Shown here: positions 7,861-16,964 of the stretch, in pieces | Numbering within the stretch: position 1 is the first letter of the stretch | How the letters are laid out: each line of letters begins with the position of its first letter | DNA from: Parabacteroides sp. | Lineage (GTDB): Bacteria; Bacteroidota; Bacteroidia; Bacteroidales; Tannerellaceae | DNA: 64,000 bases | Direction: 5' to 3' | Assembly: GCA_017481945.1 (NCBI GenBank) | Contig: JAFUOJ010000003.1 | Coordinates: 1-64,000 of the forward strand | Made by a program: the position numbers and the translations under genes | Notes under the pieces: generated by a model | Database searches by the model: none | What the model was told of the DNA's origin: nothing | Seen by the model: the letters and a program-made list of their open reading frames with translations, nothing else

Positions 7861-8682
7861 TTACAGCTCATCTGGAGCTTCAGAATCTTCATTACCACCG
7901 CTACTGGAGGTATTATTTCCCTTCTTACGTTGGTTATAAGCCGCCGTAGTTGCGGAAATCAACTGGTTCAAATTGTTTACAAAGCTCGTGGAAGCCTCTG
8001 TCGGCTGCACGACATTGTAAGACTGTGCCAATAAAACCAGCTCCTCATAGTAGGAATTAATTCTTTCACGAATGGCTGCCCCCGTCTCTTTCTTGTTAGC
8101 AGCCTGATTTTCGATACGCTGTTTCGTTATATTGATGTACGCGTTGTTCACGCTCTCTAACTCGGCCAAATAGGATTCCAATCCTAAGATCGTCACGTAA
8201 GGAGCGTTCTCTTCTTTGCGTAAATCAAGCAACAATCCCTGTATCTGCACACTTTCTTGTGCGACCGGAAGGCGGGCGATGCCTATATAAGGCTTTACCA
8301 CTTTGTAAAGAAACTTTCCGGCGTCTCTCTCAGCTTCGAGAGGCAGTGAGCTGGAGCGCGAAATGCGGGTAGTGACGTATGTCGCGATGATATCCCGTTG
8401 ATTTTCGAGTGCCTGAGCCTCTTCTGTCTCCTGAGCGATTCTACTCTCGTTAACGACGTCTGCCAAAGCCAGCACATCCGTTTCCAAGGTGTTTACAAAG
8501 GCTTTGGAGAGTCCGATTGCCGGCGAACCGCCTGCTGAAACCTCTTCGTCCAATGAAAGTTCTTCCGGCATGTCCTCTTGAGGAGGAGGTAAAAAACTTA
8601 GAACTGAATTGATAAATGCTAAATACTCAGAATTATTTAAAATCTGAATTCTAATGGATTTAATTTTTGTATAAGCGCCCAT
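7861..8682 (-). CDS. DUF6261 family protein
   Basis: A 273-residue, mostly helical cytoplasmic protein without signal peptide or membrane segment. It opens with KIKSIRIQILNNSEYLAFI and has a long middle region of heptad-like helices (residues 90-230). It ends in a Ser/Gly/Asn and acidic low-complexity tail (about the last 20 residues). This layout fits DUF6261, a Bacteroidales family of unknown function. The acidic tail resembles that of the HU-like/DUF4469 protein at 62231-63007. No operon partner: the neighbours are a hairpin and the NVEALA locus. Confidence 0.7.
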   Translation of the reverse strand: MGAYTKIKSIRIQILNNSEYLAFINSVLSFLPPPQEDMPEELSLDEEVSAGGSPAIGLSKAFVNTLETDVLALADVVNESRIAQETEEAQALENQRDIIATYVTTRISRSSSLPLEAERDAGKFLYKVVKPYIGIARLPVAQESVQIQGLLLDLRKEENAPYVTILGLESYLAELESVNNAYINITKQRIENQAANKKETGAAIRERINSYYEELVLLAQSYNVVQPTEASTSFVNNLNQLISATTAAYNQRKKGNNTSSSGGNEDSEAPDEL

Positions 8683-8823
8683 CGTTTTAAATTTAAAGGG
8701 TTAAACATGGTCCTAATGTACGAATATTTTCTTAATGGTATAATAGAATTACAGGAAAAGAGTAAAATTTTTATTTTGTAGAAAAAGAAAACCCTTTCTA
8801 TTTCTTCCTTTAATAATAAATTG

Positions 8824-8831
8824 TATTTTTG
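8824..8831 (+). promoter_or_regulatory. -7 box of the NVEALA peptide gene
   Basis: TATTTTTG matches TAnnTTTG 30 bp before the ATG at 8861. About 19 bp upstream there is TTTC rather than TTTG. The rest of 8683-8823 is AT-rich and shows nothing else I can name. Confidence 0.5.
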
Positions 8832-8860
8832 TGGATACTAACATATTAAATTTTTATATT

Positions 8861-9099
8861 ATGAAGAAAAAATTTTAGGATTTATAGTAGTATGTGCTAT
8901 TGCTGTTATTTCTGCTTGGAATGTTGATCTTGGAAAAAGCCAAGTAAAATTAACAGATTTGACATTAGAAAATATTGAAGCTTTAGCAGAAGGAGAATGT
9001 GAACCTATAGTTTTAGGTACATGTTGGTATCATTTGCCAACTGATGCATGTTGCGAGGGAGGAAGTATAGGTTGTGCTCCTTGTGACGGTATGATGTAA
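8861..9099 (+). pseudogene. NVEALA-family secreted peptide gene, frameshifted in an A/T tract
   Basis: From the ATG at 8861 the frame hits TAG after five codons. One extra base in the A6T4 tract at 8867-8876 would join it to an open frame ending at 9097-9099, giving 79 residues. That product has a positively charged hydrophobic leader (FIVVCAIAVISAWNV). It then has the family motif in LTLENIEALAEG and a Cys-rich core with six cysteines (GECEP, GTCWY, ACCEG, GCAPC). NVEALA peptides are exported Bacteroidetes peptides of unknown function, commonly beside beta-propeller lipoproteins. Here it precedes two DUF4221 lipoprotein genes. The shift may be a mutation, a phase-variable tract or a read error. 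Confidence 0.75.
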
Positions 9100-9124
9100 A
9101 TAATTATTATACTTTTCTTATAAA

Positions 9125-9165
9125 ATATCCTTGTGTATAATGTAATTTTATATGCAAGGATTTTT
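9125..9165 (+). terminator. Intrinsic terminator after the NVEALA gene
   Basis: ATCCTTG near 9127 pairs with CAAGGAT at 9155-9161, followed by TTTTT. A terminator here separates the peptide gene from the first DUF4221 gene. Confidence 0.6.
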
Positions 9166-9200
9166 ATTGAATGTAGGTAATAACAATGTAATTTGATAAT

Positions 9201-10337
9201 ATGAAAATAATAATAGTACTTATTTTAGGAATTGGCTTATTCTCTTGTAATCAAAGAGCCGATGAGGGATATCAATTAAAAGCGAATGATAAAAAATTAG
9301 TTTTTGAATTGGATAATCAAACTAAATCTAATCCGAAAGCTTTATTTTTATATAAAGATAAAACGGGAAAAGAATATTTGACTTTTCAAAATGGTCATAA
9401 AAATGAAATTCTCTTTTATGATTTGAAAACACAAGATTTCATATTTAAGGTAACACCTGATTTGGATGGTAATAATGGAGTTGGCCGGTTTTTAGGTTAT
9501 TATATTATGAATTTAGATAGTATACTTCTTACAAATAGTGATATAGAAGAAATAGCTATTGTTGATACTGCTAATTGTTTAAAAGAACAATTGGTATATG
9601 AAAAGACGAGTGATAGTGTGTCTTTAAATAGGTCTCATTCTTTGACAGATTATTATCGTCCGATTCAAGAGATTGGGAATAAATTTTATTTAATATCAAG
9701 AGCAGACCGGAGATCTAAAATAAATCCAGTATCAATTACAATTGATAAAGTGACAAAAGAGGTAAATTATCTTCCGTTTTTTTATCCTCAATTACCTATT
9801 GAAATAAACAAAGCAAAAGCATGGGGAGCTGAAGATTTTTTTAGTAGAGAATTTGATGGAAAACGGTTTATCTATTCTTTTTATTTTGATGAAGATATTT
9901 ATGTAACTTCTATTGATCATAAAAGTGTTGAAAGGCGGAAAGTAAAAAGTCGGTATCTCAATAAAGTTCGTTTATTGGATGATTTTGGACAACATACATT
10001 TCAGGATATTTGTGAAAATGCGGAATATGGTTCACTTATCTATGATTCTTATAGAAAAGTTTATTACCGTATAGTACATTTAAAAACGGAGATCGGTCGG
10101 AAATTAAATGATCGTGAAGCATTGGAATTAATAAAATATGGTCGAAAAAATTTCTCTATTATTATAATGGATGAGAATTTGAATGTAATAGGTGAAACCG
10201 TATTTCCTGACTATACATATAACTGTAATGTTATGTTTGTTCATGAAGATGGTTTGTATATTTCCGCCAGTCATGCATTCAATGAAAATTATACCGATGA
10301 TAATTTGATTTTCCACTGCTTTGAATTAGTTAAGTAA
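9201..10337 (+). CDS. DUF4221-family lipoprotein (first copy, AT-rich)
   Basis: A 378-residue exported protein: the leader KIIIVLILGIGLFSC ends in a lipobox with the modified Cys at residue 16. The mature part has repeated strand-rich segments consistent with a beta-propeller-like fold. It ends in the conserved block GRKNFSIIIMD, FPDYTYN, GLYISASHAFNENY, which fits the DUF4221 family. The cell role is unknown; an outer surface or periplasmic lipoprotein is likely. The gene is markedly AT-rich, unlike its paralogue at 10670, which has the same domain at ordinary composition. It lies 101 bp after the NVEALA gene and ends in its own terminator. Confidence 0.8.
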   Translation: MKIIIVLILGIGLFSCNQRADEGYQLKANDKKLVFELDNQTKSNPKALFLYKDKTGKEYLTFQNGHKNEILFYDLKTQDFIFKVTPDLDGNNGVGRFLGYYIMNLDSILLTNSDIEEIAIVDTANCLKEQLVYEKTSDSVSLNRSHSLTDYYRPIQEIGNKFYLISRADRRSKINPVSITIDKVTKEVNYLPFFYPQLPIEINKAKAWGAEDFFSREFDGKRFIYSFYFDEDIYVTSIDHKSVERRKVKSRYLNKVRLLDDFGQHTFQDICENAEYGSLIYDSYRKVYYRIVHLKTEIGRKLNDREALELIKYGRKNFSIIIMDENLNVIGETVFPDYTYNCNVMFVHEDGLYISASHAFNENYTDDNLIFHCFELVK

Positions 10338-10343
10338 TAAGAG

Positions 10344-10377
10344 AAAAAAGCTTTCAAAATCTTTGGAAGCTTTTTTT
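10344..10377 (+). terminator. Intrinsic terminator after first DUF4221 gene
   Basis: AAAAAAGCTTTC (10344-10355) pairs with GGAAGCTTTTTT (10365-10376), with a final T run. Confidence 0.7.
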
Positions 10378-10380
10378 ATG

Positions 10381-10600
10381 CTGTAAAATGCCTTTTCGAA
10401 GTCGAAAAATGTCTTTTCACTGTTGTAAGTTGATTTTTCGTTTTCGAAAAGTGCTTTTGCAATGGTGTAAACAGGTTTCTCGACTTCGAAAACTCAACTT
10501 TCACTATTGCAAAATGGTTTTTTGAACTCGAAAAACCGTTTTACACCTCTGCATTGCTATTTTTCAACTTTGAAAACCCAACTTACAGTAAAAAAATCCC
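10381..10600 (+). repeat. Alternating palindrome array, about 42-bp period (array 1)
   Basis: About five 41-42 bp units fill the gap between the two DUF4221 genes. Each unit has a palindrome of the type TTTTCGAAGTCGAAAA followed by a looser one such as CTTTTGCAATGGTGTAAAC. Palindrome centres are about 21 bp apart. Copies drift in sequence but keep arm symmetry (CGACTTCG, GAACTCG, CAACTTTG), so symmetry rather than sequence is conserved. There are no identical repeats with unique spacers, so it is not a CRISPR array. Function unknown; see findings. Confidence 0.7.
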
Positions 10601-10631
10601 TATTTCATACGAGTAAATCATAAAAAACAAC

Positions 10632-10639
10632 TACATTTG
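10632..10639 (+). promoter_or_regulatory. -7 box of second DUF4221 gene
   Basis: TACATTTG matches TAnnTTTG 31 bp before the ATG at 10670; the -33 region is weak. Confidence 0.45.
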
Positions 10640-10669
10640 GGGGTATCCAGAATTATAAATCTATCTTTT

Positions 10670-11809
10670 ATGAAGAAAATATTCTATTTCCTGATGGTGG
10701 TTTGTCTTTTGTCGTGTGGCGAAGAGACAAGTAAAAACGTTCAGTTGAAAAAAGCAGGCAAAGAGCTTACTTTAGAGTTGGACGAGCGGACAAAGTCCTG
10801 TTCGCGTGCCCTGTTTTTATATGAGGATCCCTCCGGCAAAGAGTACGTGACCTTTCAAAACGATTTCAAGAACGAGATTTGCTTCTACGATTTCAAAACC
10901 CAAAAGCTGGAGTTCAAGGTGACTCCTGCCAGAGAGGGAAACAACGGGGTAGGAGATATGTTAGGGTATTATATCCACGATTTGGATCATATCTATTTGA
11001 CTTCGCGGTATAGACCGGAGGTCTCAGTGGTAGATAAGGCGGGAATATTGAAGGAAAAGTATTCCTATCGGAAGTCGGTGGACGGTGTTCCGCTGCGAGA
11101 GGGGTACTCCTGTTCTATGTTTTCCGGACCCATCGTTGAAATAGGGGATCAAATATATGTAACATCGAGTTGCGACCGAAGAGTGGAAGTAAATCCCGTC
11201 TCGGTAGTGATTGACAAGAATACAAAGGAGGTTCGGTATCTGCCGTTCTTCTATCCGACACTTCCGATCGAGATAAATAAGTACAAGGCGGCAAGTTTTG
11301 AAGAACATAGGAATCGTATCTATGACGGGAAACAGTTTGTCTACTCTTTTTTCAATGAAGAAGACCTTTATATTGCTTCTGTCGATCATCAAACGATAAC
11401 TCGAAAAAAAGCAAAGAGTCAATACATCGAGAAAGTGGACTATTTAGATGACTTCGGGAATGTAACCTCACAAGAACTCTGCGAGCATAGAATCTATGGA
11501 TTGATTTTATATGATAAATACCGTCAGGTCTATTATCGGGTAGCTCATCCCAAGAGTGAATTGAATATAAAATTAAAAGATAGGGAGTATATTGATTTGT
11601 TTGAGTATGGTCGGAAGAACTTTTCCATTATTATCATGGATAAAGACTTCAATGTAATAGGCGAAACCATGTTTCCGGACTATACATATAATAGTAATAT
11701 GATGTTTGTCCATAAAAACGGTTTGTATATCTCCGCCAGTCATGCGTTCAACGAGAATTACTCGGATGATATTCTGCAGTTCCACTGCTTTGAGTTGGTT
11801 AAAGAATAA
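10670..11809 (+). CDS. DUF4221-family lipoprotein (second copy)
   Basis: ATG at 10670 gives 379 residues; a frame opening at 10637 only adds residues that overlap the promoter. The leader KKIFYFLMVVCLLSC has a lipobox with Cys at residue 16. The protein aligns end to end with the first copy. Near-identical blocks include NPVSVVIDKNTKEVRYLPFF, FSIIIMDKDFNVIGETMFPD and YISASHAFNENY, so the pair arose by tandem duplication. Base composition is ordinary for the window, unlike the AT-rich first copy, which suggests that one copy came from elsewhere. Function unknown. Confidence 0.8.
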   Translation: MKKIFYFLMVVCLLSCGEETSKNVQLKKAGKELTLELDERTKSCSRALFLYEDPSGKEYVTFQNDFKNEICFYDFKTQKLEFKVTPAREGNNGVGDMLGYYIHDLDHIYLTSRYRPEVSVVDKAGILKEKYSYRKSVDGVPLREGYSCSMFSGPIVEIGDQIYVTSSCDRRVEVNPVSVVIDKNTKEVRYLPFFYPTLPIEINKYKAASFEEHRNRIYDGKQFVYSFFNEEDLYIASVDHQTITRKKAKSQYIEKVDYLDDFGNVTSQELCEHRIYGLILYDKYRQVYYRVAHPKSELNIKLKDREYIDLFEYGRKNFSIIIMDKDFNVIGETMFPDYTYNSNMMFVHKNGLYISASHAFNENYSDDILQFHCFELVKE

Positions 11810-11813
11810 AGAG

Positions 11814-11843
11814 AAGCGGCTCCCTAATCATCGGGAGCCGCTT
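11814..11843 (+). terminator. Intrinsic terminator between second DUF4221 gene and polA
   Basis: AAGCGGCTCCC (11814-11824) pairs perfectly with GGGAGCCGCTT (11833-11843). It lies between convergent genes and may serve both. Confidence 0.75.
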
Positions 11844-11872
11844 TCGTATTGGAATGGTATAGTCTCTTTTTA

Positions 11873-14704
11873 TCAATGAGCCTCTAACCAGTTGGAGCCT
11901 TCGCCATAGTCGGCAATGAGAGGCACTTGAAGGGGGAGGACACCCTCCATCTCTTCGAGAACAATCTTTTTGACGGTCTCTAATTCGTTTTTATATACGT
12001 TGAAGTTTAATTCGTCGTGTACTTGTAGGATCATCTTGCTTTTCAATCCCTCTGCTTCGAAGCGTTTGAAGATCCGGACCATGGCGACCTTTATGATGTC
12101 TGCGGCACTCCCTTGAATCGGGGCGTTGATGGCATTTCGTTCGGCATAGCCACGTACTACGGCGTTGTGAGACTGTATGTCGGGCAGGAATCGCTTCCGC
12201 TTGTAGATGGTTTCGACGTAGCCCTTTTCTCTGGCAGTTTCAACAACCTGATCCATGAAATCCCGTATGCCGGGGTAGGTTTTAAAGTAGCCCTCGATGA
12301 GTTCCTTGGATTCAGAGCGCGGGATGTTCAGCCGTTCCGCCAATCCAAAGACTGAAATGCCATAGATAATACCGAAGTTGGCGGTTTTTGCCTTGCGACG
12401 CATGTCGGAAGTGACCTCCTCGAGGGGAACACCATATATTTTGGCTGCGGTAGCGGCGTGGATGTCGGCTCCACTGTTGAAGGCGGCAATCATGTGCTCG
12501 TCGTTACTGATATGCGCCATGATACGTAGCTCTATTTGGGAATAGTCGGCAGAAAAGAAGAGGCAATCTTCGTTTTCGGCAGTGAAGGCTTTACGTATCT
12601 CTCTGCCTAACTCGTCCCGGACAGGGATGTTCTGCAGATTCGGGTTGGTAGAGCTTAATCGGCCGGTGGCGGTGACGGCTTGATTGTAGGAAGTATGGAT
12701 TTTTCCTGTTGCCGGATTGATTAACTCCGGTAAAGCGTCGATATAGGTGCTGAGGAGCTTCTTCAAACCGCGATATACCAAAAGCTTGCCGACGATTGGG
12801 TGTTTGGAACGCATTTTTTCCAGAATATCTTCGCTGGTGCTGTAGATTCCGGTTTTAGTCTTCTTCGCCTTCTCTTCGATTTTGAGATGTTCAAAGAGAA
12901 CTTCGCCCACCTTGCGGGTGGAGTTGATGTTGAACTTCATCCCGGCCAGCTCATGGATTTCGGATTCCACTTTGCGGAGTTCGGAAGTCAGCGCCTCGGA
13001 GGATTGCTTGAGTGCGACCTGGTCTAAGGTGACTCCCGTATATTCCATTTCGGCTAATACATATATTAAAGGCATCTCAATCTCGTAGAAGAGAGATTCC
13101 ACCTCTTCCTGCTTGAGTAGAGGAGCGAAAAAGTTTCTTAGCTTCAGTGTAACGTCCGCGTCTTCGGCTGCATATTCGGCTATCTGGGCTGTAGGCACGT
13201 CTCGCATGGAGAGTTGTTTCTTTCCCTTGGGACCAATCAGCTGTTCGATGGGGACGGTTTTATATTTCAGATAGGTTTCCGCCAAATAGTCCATTCCGTG
13301 ACGCAATTCAGGATTGAGAAGGTAATGGGCGATCATGGTGTCGAACAATGGACCGGCGACACGAATGCCATACTTGCGGATGACGAGGATGTCGAATTTA
13401 ATGTTCTGTCCAATCTTGACGGAGTTGGGATTTTGTAGGGCAGGGGAGAAGTGAGCCAAGATTTTCTCCGCTTCCTCTCGTTCGGAGGGAACGGGAACGT
13501 ACCAAGCCTCATTTTCCTTTACTGCGAAGGACATTCCGACCAATCCGGCCGTGATTGGATCGATGCCATCGGTTTCCGTGTCAAATGCGAAAAAATCTTG
13601 AACCATTAAAAAGCGGCCTAATTCGGCTCTTTTCTCTTCTGTATCAACGAGATGATAGGTATGAGGAGTCGATTTTAAGTCCGCGAGAGTTGAATATTTG
13701 AAAACTTCCGTAGGTTCGGCCGTAAATTCTTCAAAGAGCGAGCCTTGAATGGGGCCGGCAGAAGTTACAGTTTTCTTTGTAGCGGTTTTAGAAGCGGAGG
13801 CAGAGGTCGAAGCGGTGGTTTTTGCCTCTCTGACTTTTGCGGGGGCTTCTACTAATTTGTTAATGAATGTACGGAATTCTAATTCGGTGTATATCTCGAT
13901 GAGCTTCTCCGTATTGACCTTTTCTCGGCGACATTGCGCAGCGTCAAACTGAATGGGGACATCTGTTTTGATTGTTGCCAAGAATTTAGAGAAGCGAATT
14001 TGTTCGATATGTTCCGTTACCTTCTTATGAAGGGAGCCTTTGAGTTTGTCTGTATTGTCTAACAGGTTTTCAATGGAACCAAATTCGGCGAGAAGTTTCT
14101 GAGCAGTCTTTTCTCCGACTCCCGGACAACCGGGAATGTTGTCAGAACTGTCGCCCATGAGTCCCAACAGGTCGATGACCTGTTCGACAGACGTCAAGCC
14201 ATATTTGTTTAGAACTTCGGGTACCCCCATGATTTCATAATCACCTCCAAAACGCGGGCGGTACATATAAATGTGTTCAGAGACCAATTGACCGTAGTCT
14301 TTATCGGGAGTCATCATGTAAACATCGAATCCCTCTTGAGCGGCCTGCTTAGACACAGTGCCGATTACATCGTCAGCTTCATAGCGGGGAACTTCCAAAA
14401 TAGGAATGTTATAAGCTTCGATGATGTTCTTGATATAAGGGATGGATTTGCGAATATCTTCGGGAGTCTCTTCTCTTTGTGCCTTGTATTGTTCATACGC
14501 TTCATGTCGGAAGGTTGGACCTTTCGGGTCAAAAGCTACAGCAATGTGTGTAGGATTCTCTCGCTTGAGTACATCTTCTAAACTGTTTATAAAACCAAAA
14601 ATGGCAGAGGTGTTCATGCCTTTTGAATTAATACGCGGATTCTTTATGAATGCGTAATAGGACCGGTAGATTAATGCGTATGCATCTATGAGGATTAACT
14701 TCAT
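11873..14704 (-). CDS. polA: DNA polymerase I
   Basis: The ATG at 14704 gives 943 residues starting MKLILIDAY; a GTG four codons earlier is less likely. Domains in order: a 5'-3' exonuclease (YEADDVIGT, LMGDSSDNIPGCPGVGEKTA), a 3'-5' exonuclease with FAFDTETDGIDP and the later KIGQNIKFD and YAAEDAD motifs (so the proofreading Asp/Glu residues are present), and the family A polymerase with SADYSQIELR, KTANFGIIYG and QVHDELNF. It fills gaps and removes RNA primers in replication and repair. It is transcribed alone and converges with the DUF4221 gene. Confidence 0.97.
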   Translation of the reverse strand: MKLILIDAYALIYRSYYAFIKNPRINSKGMNTSAIFGFINSLEDVLKRENPTHIAVAFDPKGPTFRHEAYEQYKAQREETPEDIRKSIPYIKNIIEAYNIPILEVPRYEADDVIGTVSKQAAQEGFDVYMMTPDKDYGQLVSEHIYMYRPRFGGDYEIMGVPEVLNKYGLTSVEQVIDLLGLMGDSSDNIPGCPGVGEKTAQKLLAEFGSIENLLDNTDKLKGSLHKKVTEHIEQIRFSKFLATIKTDVPIQFDAAQCRREKVNTEKLIEIYTELEFRTFINKLVEAPAKVREAKTTASTSASASKTATKKTVTSAGPIQGSLFEEFTAEPTEVFKYSTLADLKSTPHTYHLVDTEEKRAELGRFLMVQDFFAFDTETDGIDPITAGLVGMSFAVKENEAWYVPVPSEREEAEKILAHFSPALQNPNSVKIGQNIKFDILVIRKYGIRVAGPLFDTMIAHYLLNPELRHGMDYLAETYLKYKTVPIEQLIGPKGKKQLSMRDVPTAQIAEYAAEDADVTLKLRNFFAPLLKQEEVESLFYEIEMPLIYVLAEMEYTGVTLDQVALKQSSEALTSELRKVESEIHELAGMKFNINSTRKVGEVLFEHLKIEEKAKKTKTGIYSTSEDILEKMRSKHPIVGKLLVYRGLKKLLSTYIDALPELINPATGKIHTSYNQAVTATGRLSSTNPNLQNIPVRDELGREIRKAFTAENEDCLFFSADYSQIELRIMAHISNDEHMIAAFNSGADIHAATAAKIYGVPLEEVTSDMRRKAKTANFGIIYGISVFGLAERLNIPRSESKELIEGYFKTYPGIRDFMDQVVETAREKGYVETIYKRKRFLPDIQSHNAVVRGYAERNAINAPIQGSAADIIKVAMVRIFKRFEAEGLKSKMILQVHDELNFNVYKNELETVKKIVLEEMEGVLPLQVPLIADYGEGSNWLEAH

Positions 14705-14777
14705 TACTTTTAACACGTTTTAGTGTGACTATTGTCGGTAAATGTACGAAAAAACTCGCTTAGTCGATACTTTTTGC

Positions 14778-14785
14778 TACTTTTG
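14778..14785 (+). promoter_or_regulatory. -7 box of polyprenyl synthase gene
   Basis: TACTTTTG matches TAnnTTTG 20 bp before the ATG at 14805. Confidence 0.6.
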
Positions 14786-14804
14786 TGCGTCTTAGAATCG
14801 GATT

Positions 14805-15782
14805 ATGAAGGATAGAAGTAATATAGAGCAACCGGTTGCTGTTGAGTTTAAACGTTTCAATGATGAATTTGCCGCCTCGTTGCGAAGTGAGACAACTCGT
14901 TTACAGTCAGCGATAGATCAAATATTAAAAGCGAGCGGAAAACACGTTCGTCCTTTGTTGGTTCTCCTTGCAGCAAAAGCTTGCGGAGGTGTAACAGAGA
15001 ATACCATTAATTCAGCTGTCTTTTTAGAATTGCTCCACACGGCCACATTGATTCATGATGATGTAATAGATGAAACAAAGCAGCGCCGAGGAGTTCCCTC
15101 TTTGAATGCAATCTTTGATAATCGTGTTTCGGTGTTGGTGGGAGACTATGTCCTTTCTTCAGCCTTAATTCGATCTATCCAGACTGGAAATTTAAAGATT
15201 ATAGGAATTGTTTCCGGTTTAGGACGTGACCTATCAGAAGGAGAAATCAAACAGTTGGAGACAGCAGAGGAGAGTATCATTGATGAAGCTTGCTATATGC
15301 AGGTGATTCGGAAGAAGACAGCGATGTTACTTTCTGCTTGTGCCGAAATTGGAGCGATTTCAGCAAATGCTTCCGATGAAATGGTGAAAAAATGTCGGGA
15401 TTTTGGGGAATATTTAGGATATAGCTTTCAGATAAAGGATGATATATTCGACTATTTTAAAGAGGCAAATATTGGGAAACCGACAGGCAATGATATACGG
15501 GAAGGGAAGGTAACATTACCTCTCTTATACGCTTTGCGAACGGCAAAACAGACCGAAGAGGTGGAACGTTATCTGCGTATAATTAAAGAAAAAGATTTCT
15601 CTACAGAGAATATAGAAGAGCTAATAGCGTTTGCCAAAGCGAATGGGGGTATTGAATATGCGGAAAAGCGTATGTTTGAGTTTCGAGATAAGGCGGTAGA
15701 AGTGCTTTTAACCCTGCCGGAGTCTGACGCACGAGATAGTTTGTTGCAATTGGCAGATTACATCATAGAACGTAAAAAATAA
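14805..15782 (+). CDS. ispB: Polyprenyl diphosphate synthase (octaprenyl-type)
   Basis: A 325-residue trans-prenyltransferase. It has both Asp-rich motifs: a first motif LIHDDVIDETKQRRG at about residues 82-96 and a second motif IKDDIFDYF at about residues 210-218. KHVRPLLVLL binds isopentenyl diphosphate. The enzyme elongates farnesyl or geranylgeranyl diphosphate to the side chain of menaquinone. The chain length cannot be read safely from sequence, so the symbol is provisional. It is divergent from polA and converges on the M50 protease gene. Confidence 0.88.
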   Translation: MKDRSNIEQPVAVEFKRFNDEFAASLRSETTRLQSAIDQILKASGKHVRPLLVLLAAKACGGVTENTINSAVFLELLHTATLIHDDVIDETKQRRGVPSLNAIFDNRVSVLVGDYVLSSALIRSIQTGNLKIIGIVSGLGRDLSEGEIKQLETAEESIIDEACYMQVIRKKTAMLLSACAEIGAISANASDEMVKKCRDFGEYLGYSFQIKDDIFDYFKEANIGKPTGNDIREGKVTLPLLYALRTAKQTEEVERYLRIIKEKDFSTENIEELIAFAKANGGIEYAEKRMFEFRDKAVEVLLTLPESDARDSLLQLADYIIERKK

Positions 15783-15783
15783 A

Positions 15784-15816
15784 GGTTGAGAGAACTCCTC
15801 TCAACTTTTATTTTTT
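15784..15816 (+). terminator. Terminator between convergent ispB-like and M50 genes
   Basis: GTTGAGAG (15785-15792) pairs with CTCTCAAC (15798-15805), followed by TTTTATTTTTT on the plus strand. It overlaps the last codons of the M50 gene on the other strand. Confidence 0.7.
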
Positions 15817-16946
15817 AGCATATACTCCATTAAATCCAAATCCATTTTAACTTCGCCCTGCATGAGTTGTTGGTCTCTGTTTGAAACCAAATCATCATAT
15901 ATTTTTTGTGCTTTTATCTGGTCTTTTTCCAAATAGAGAGCCAAAGCACAGAGGACTCTTTGTTTGGAAGACATCCCTTTGGCATGTTGTTGAATGTAGA
16001 GGGATAATTCGTCTGTGTAAAGCTCCTTGGCTCGTTCTTCGTTGCCTGTTTGCAATGAAAGGTAGAGAAGTTCACAAGCGGTTTCCTTTGCAAAAAGAGC
16101 TAATATATCGTCTTTGTGTGCCATTAAATCCTCTAAAAAGAGACGACATTCTTCCCAACGTTTTTCATCCATCATCCGGCCGGTAACCATCATGCAATGG
16201 TTGATTTGTAAGGAGTTCTTGTAGTCAATTTTTTCAGGTAAAAGGAAGTATTTCTTCGGCATTTCTTTGGGGCGCATTCCTTTTTGCGCTAAAGCATTCA
16301 TGTGTAAAAGATAAACCAGTGTTTGTTTACTTGTTTCATCTTTGAGTAATAGGCACAGATTGGTTGCGTCATTGCTAATGCTTTTCATTTTGAATGGAAT
16401 CCCATTCAGGATCCCTAAAAAGAAACCGATAATACACATGAATATGAGAAATAACTCAAGCGGGTAGGAGAGTGTTTCTGTCGTTAATAGAATGACAAGC
16501 GCTAAAATCGCTGTCAGTATGTTGGCAGCGACACCTCCTAAATTATAAAGTATAACAGGAATCTCTTTTAGAGGTTTGTCAGGAGGAGTTAGTAAGCATT
16601 GGCCTCCTGTTCCCGCAATACTGAAATGCTTAATGCGAAGTTTCCCCTTTTCCTTGATGAATACCCAGTTGAAAATACGGAAAGAGACGAAACGATAACC
16701 GGTTAATAAACCACAGACTAAATGCCCACCTTCGTGTAATATGATTTGCAGAGCAAAAGAGAGGACAAAGGCTATCAAGGAGTAAAGCATTACACCTATT
16801 AGCTCCAATAGTTCTATCTTTTGTAGCTTTTCAAAAAAGGTATTGAGAGATAGATCGGTAAAAAGTGCGATAATAAAAGTTACTCCTATAAATCCGATAC
16901 AGGCTCCTAACAATAGCCCACCTATGAGTTTGAATATTTGTTTCAT
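15801..16946 (-). CDS. M50-family membrane metallopeptidase-like protein
   Basis: A 381-residue protein with several N-terminal transmembrane helices. The zinc motif HEGGH sits in ILHEGGHLVCGLLTGY (about residues 69-84), and a further membrane block NLGGVAANILTAILALVIL gives the second family motif. The C-terminal 170 residues are soluble and helical (repeat-like helices rich in Lys/Glu/Leu). It resembles the site-2 protease fold; the target is unknown. It is last in a minus-strand run after deoC, separated by 18 bp, and its stop overlaps a shared terminator. Confidence 0.8.
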   Translation of the reverse strand: MKQIFKLIGGLLLGACIGFIGVTFIIALFTDLSLNTFFEKLQKIELLELIGVMLYSLIAFVLSFALQIILHEGGHLVCGLLTGYRFVSFRIFNWVFIKEKGKLRIKHFSIAGTGGQCLLTPPDKPLKEIPVILYNLGGVAANILTAILALVILLTTETLSYPLELFLIFMCIIGFFLGILNGIPFKMKSISNDATNLCLLLKDETSKQTLVYLLHMNALAQKGMRPKEMPKKYFLLPEKIDYKNSLQINHCMMVTGRMMDEKRWEECRLFLEDLMAHKDDILALFAKETACELLYLSLQTGNEERAKELYTDELSLYIQQHAKGMSSKQRVLCALALYLEKDQIKAQKIYDDLVSNRDQQLMQGEVKMDLDLMEYMLKNKS

Positions 16947-16964
16947 CGTTTTGTCTCTATCTGT

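Noticed and set aside
10381-10600. CRISPR array
   Set aside because: The repeated units diverge, they carry no unique spacers of regular length, and there are no cas genes in the window.
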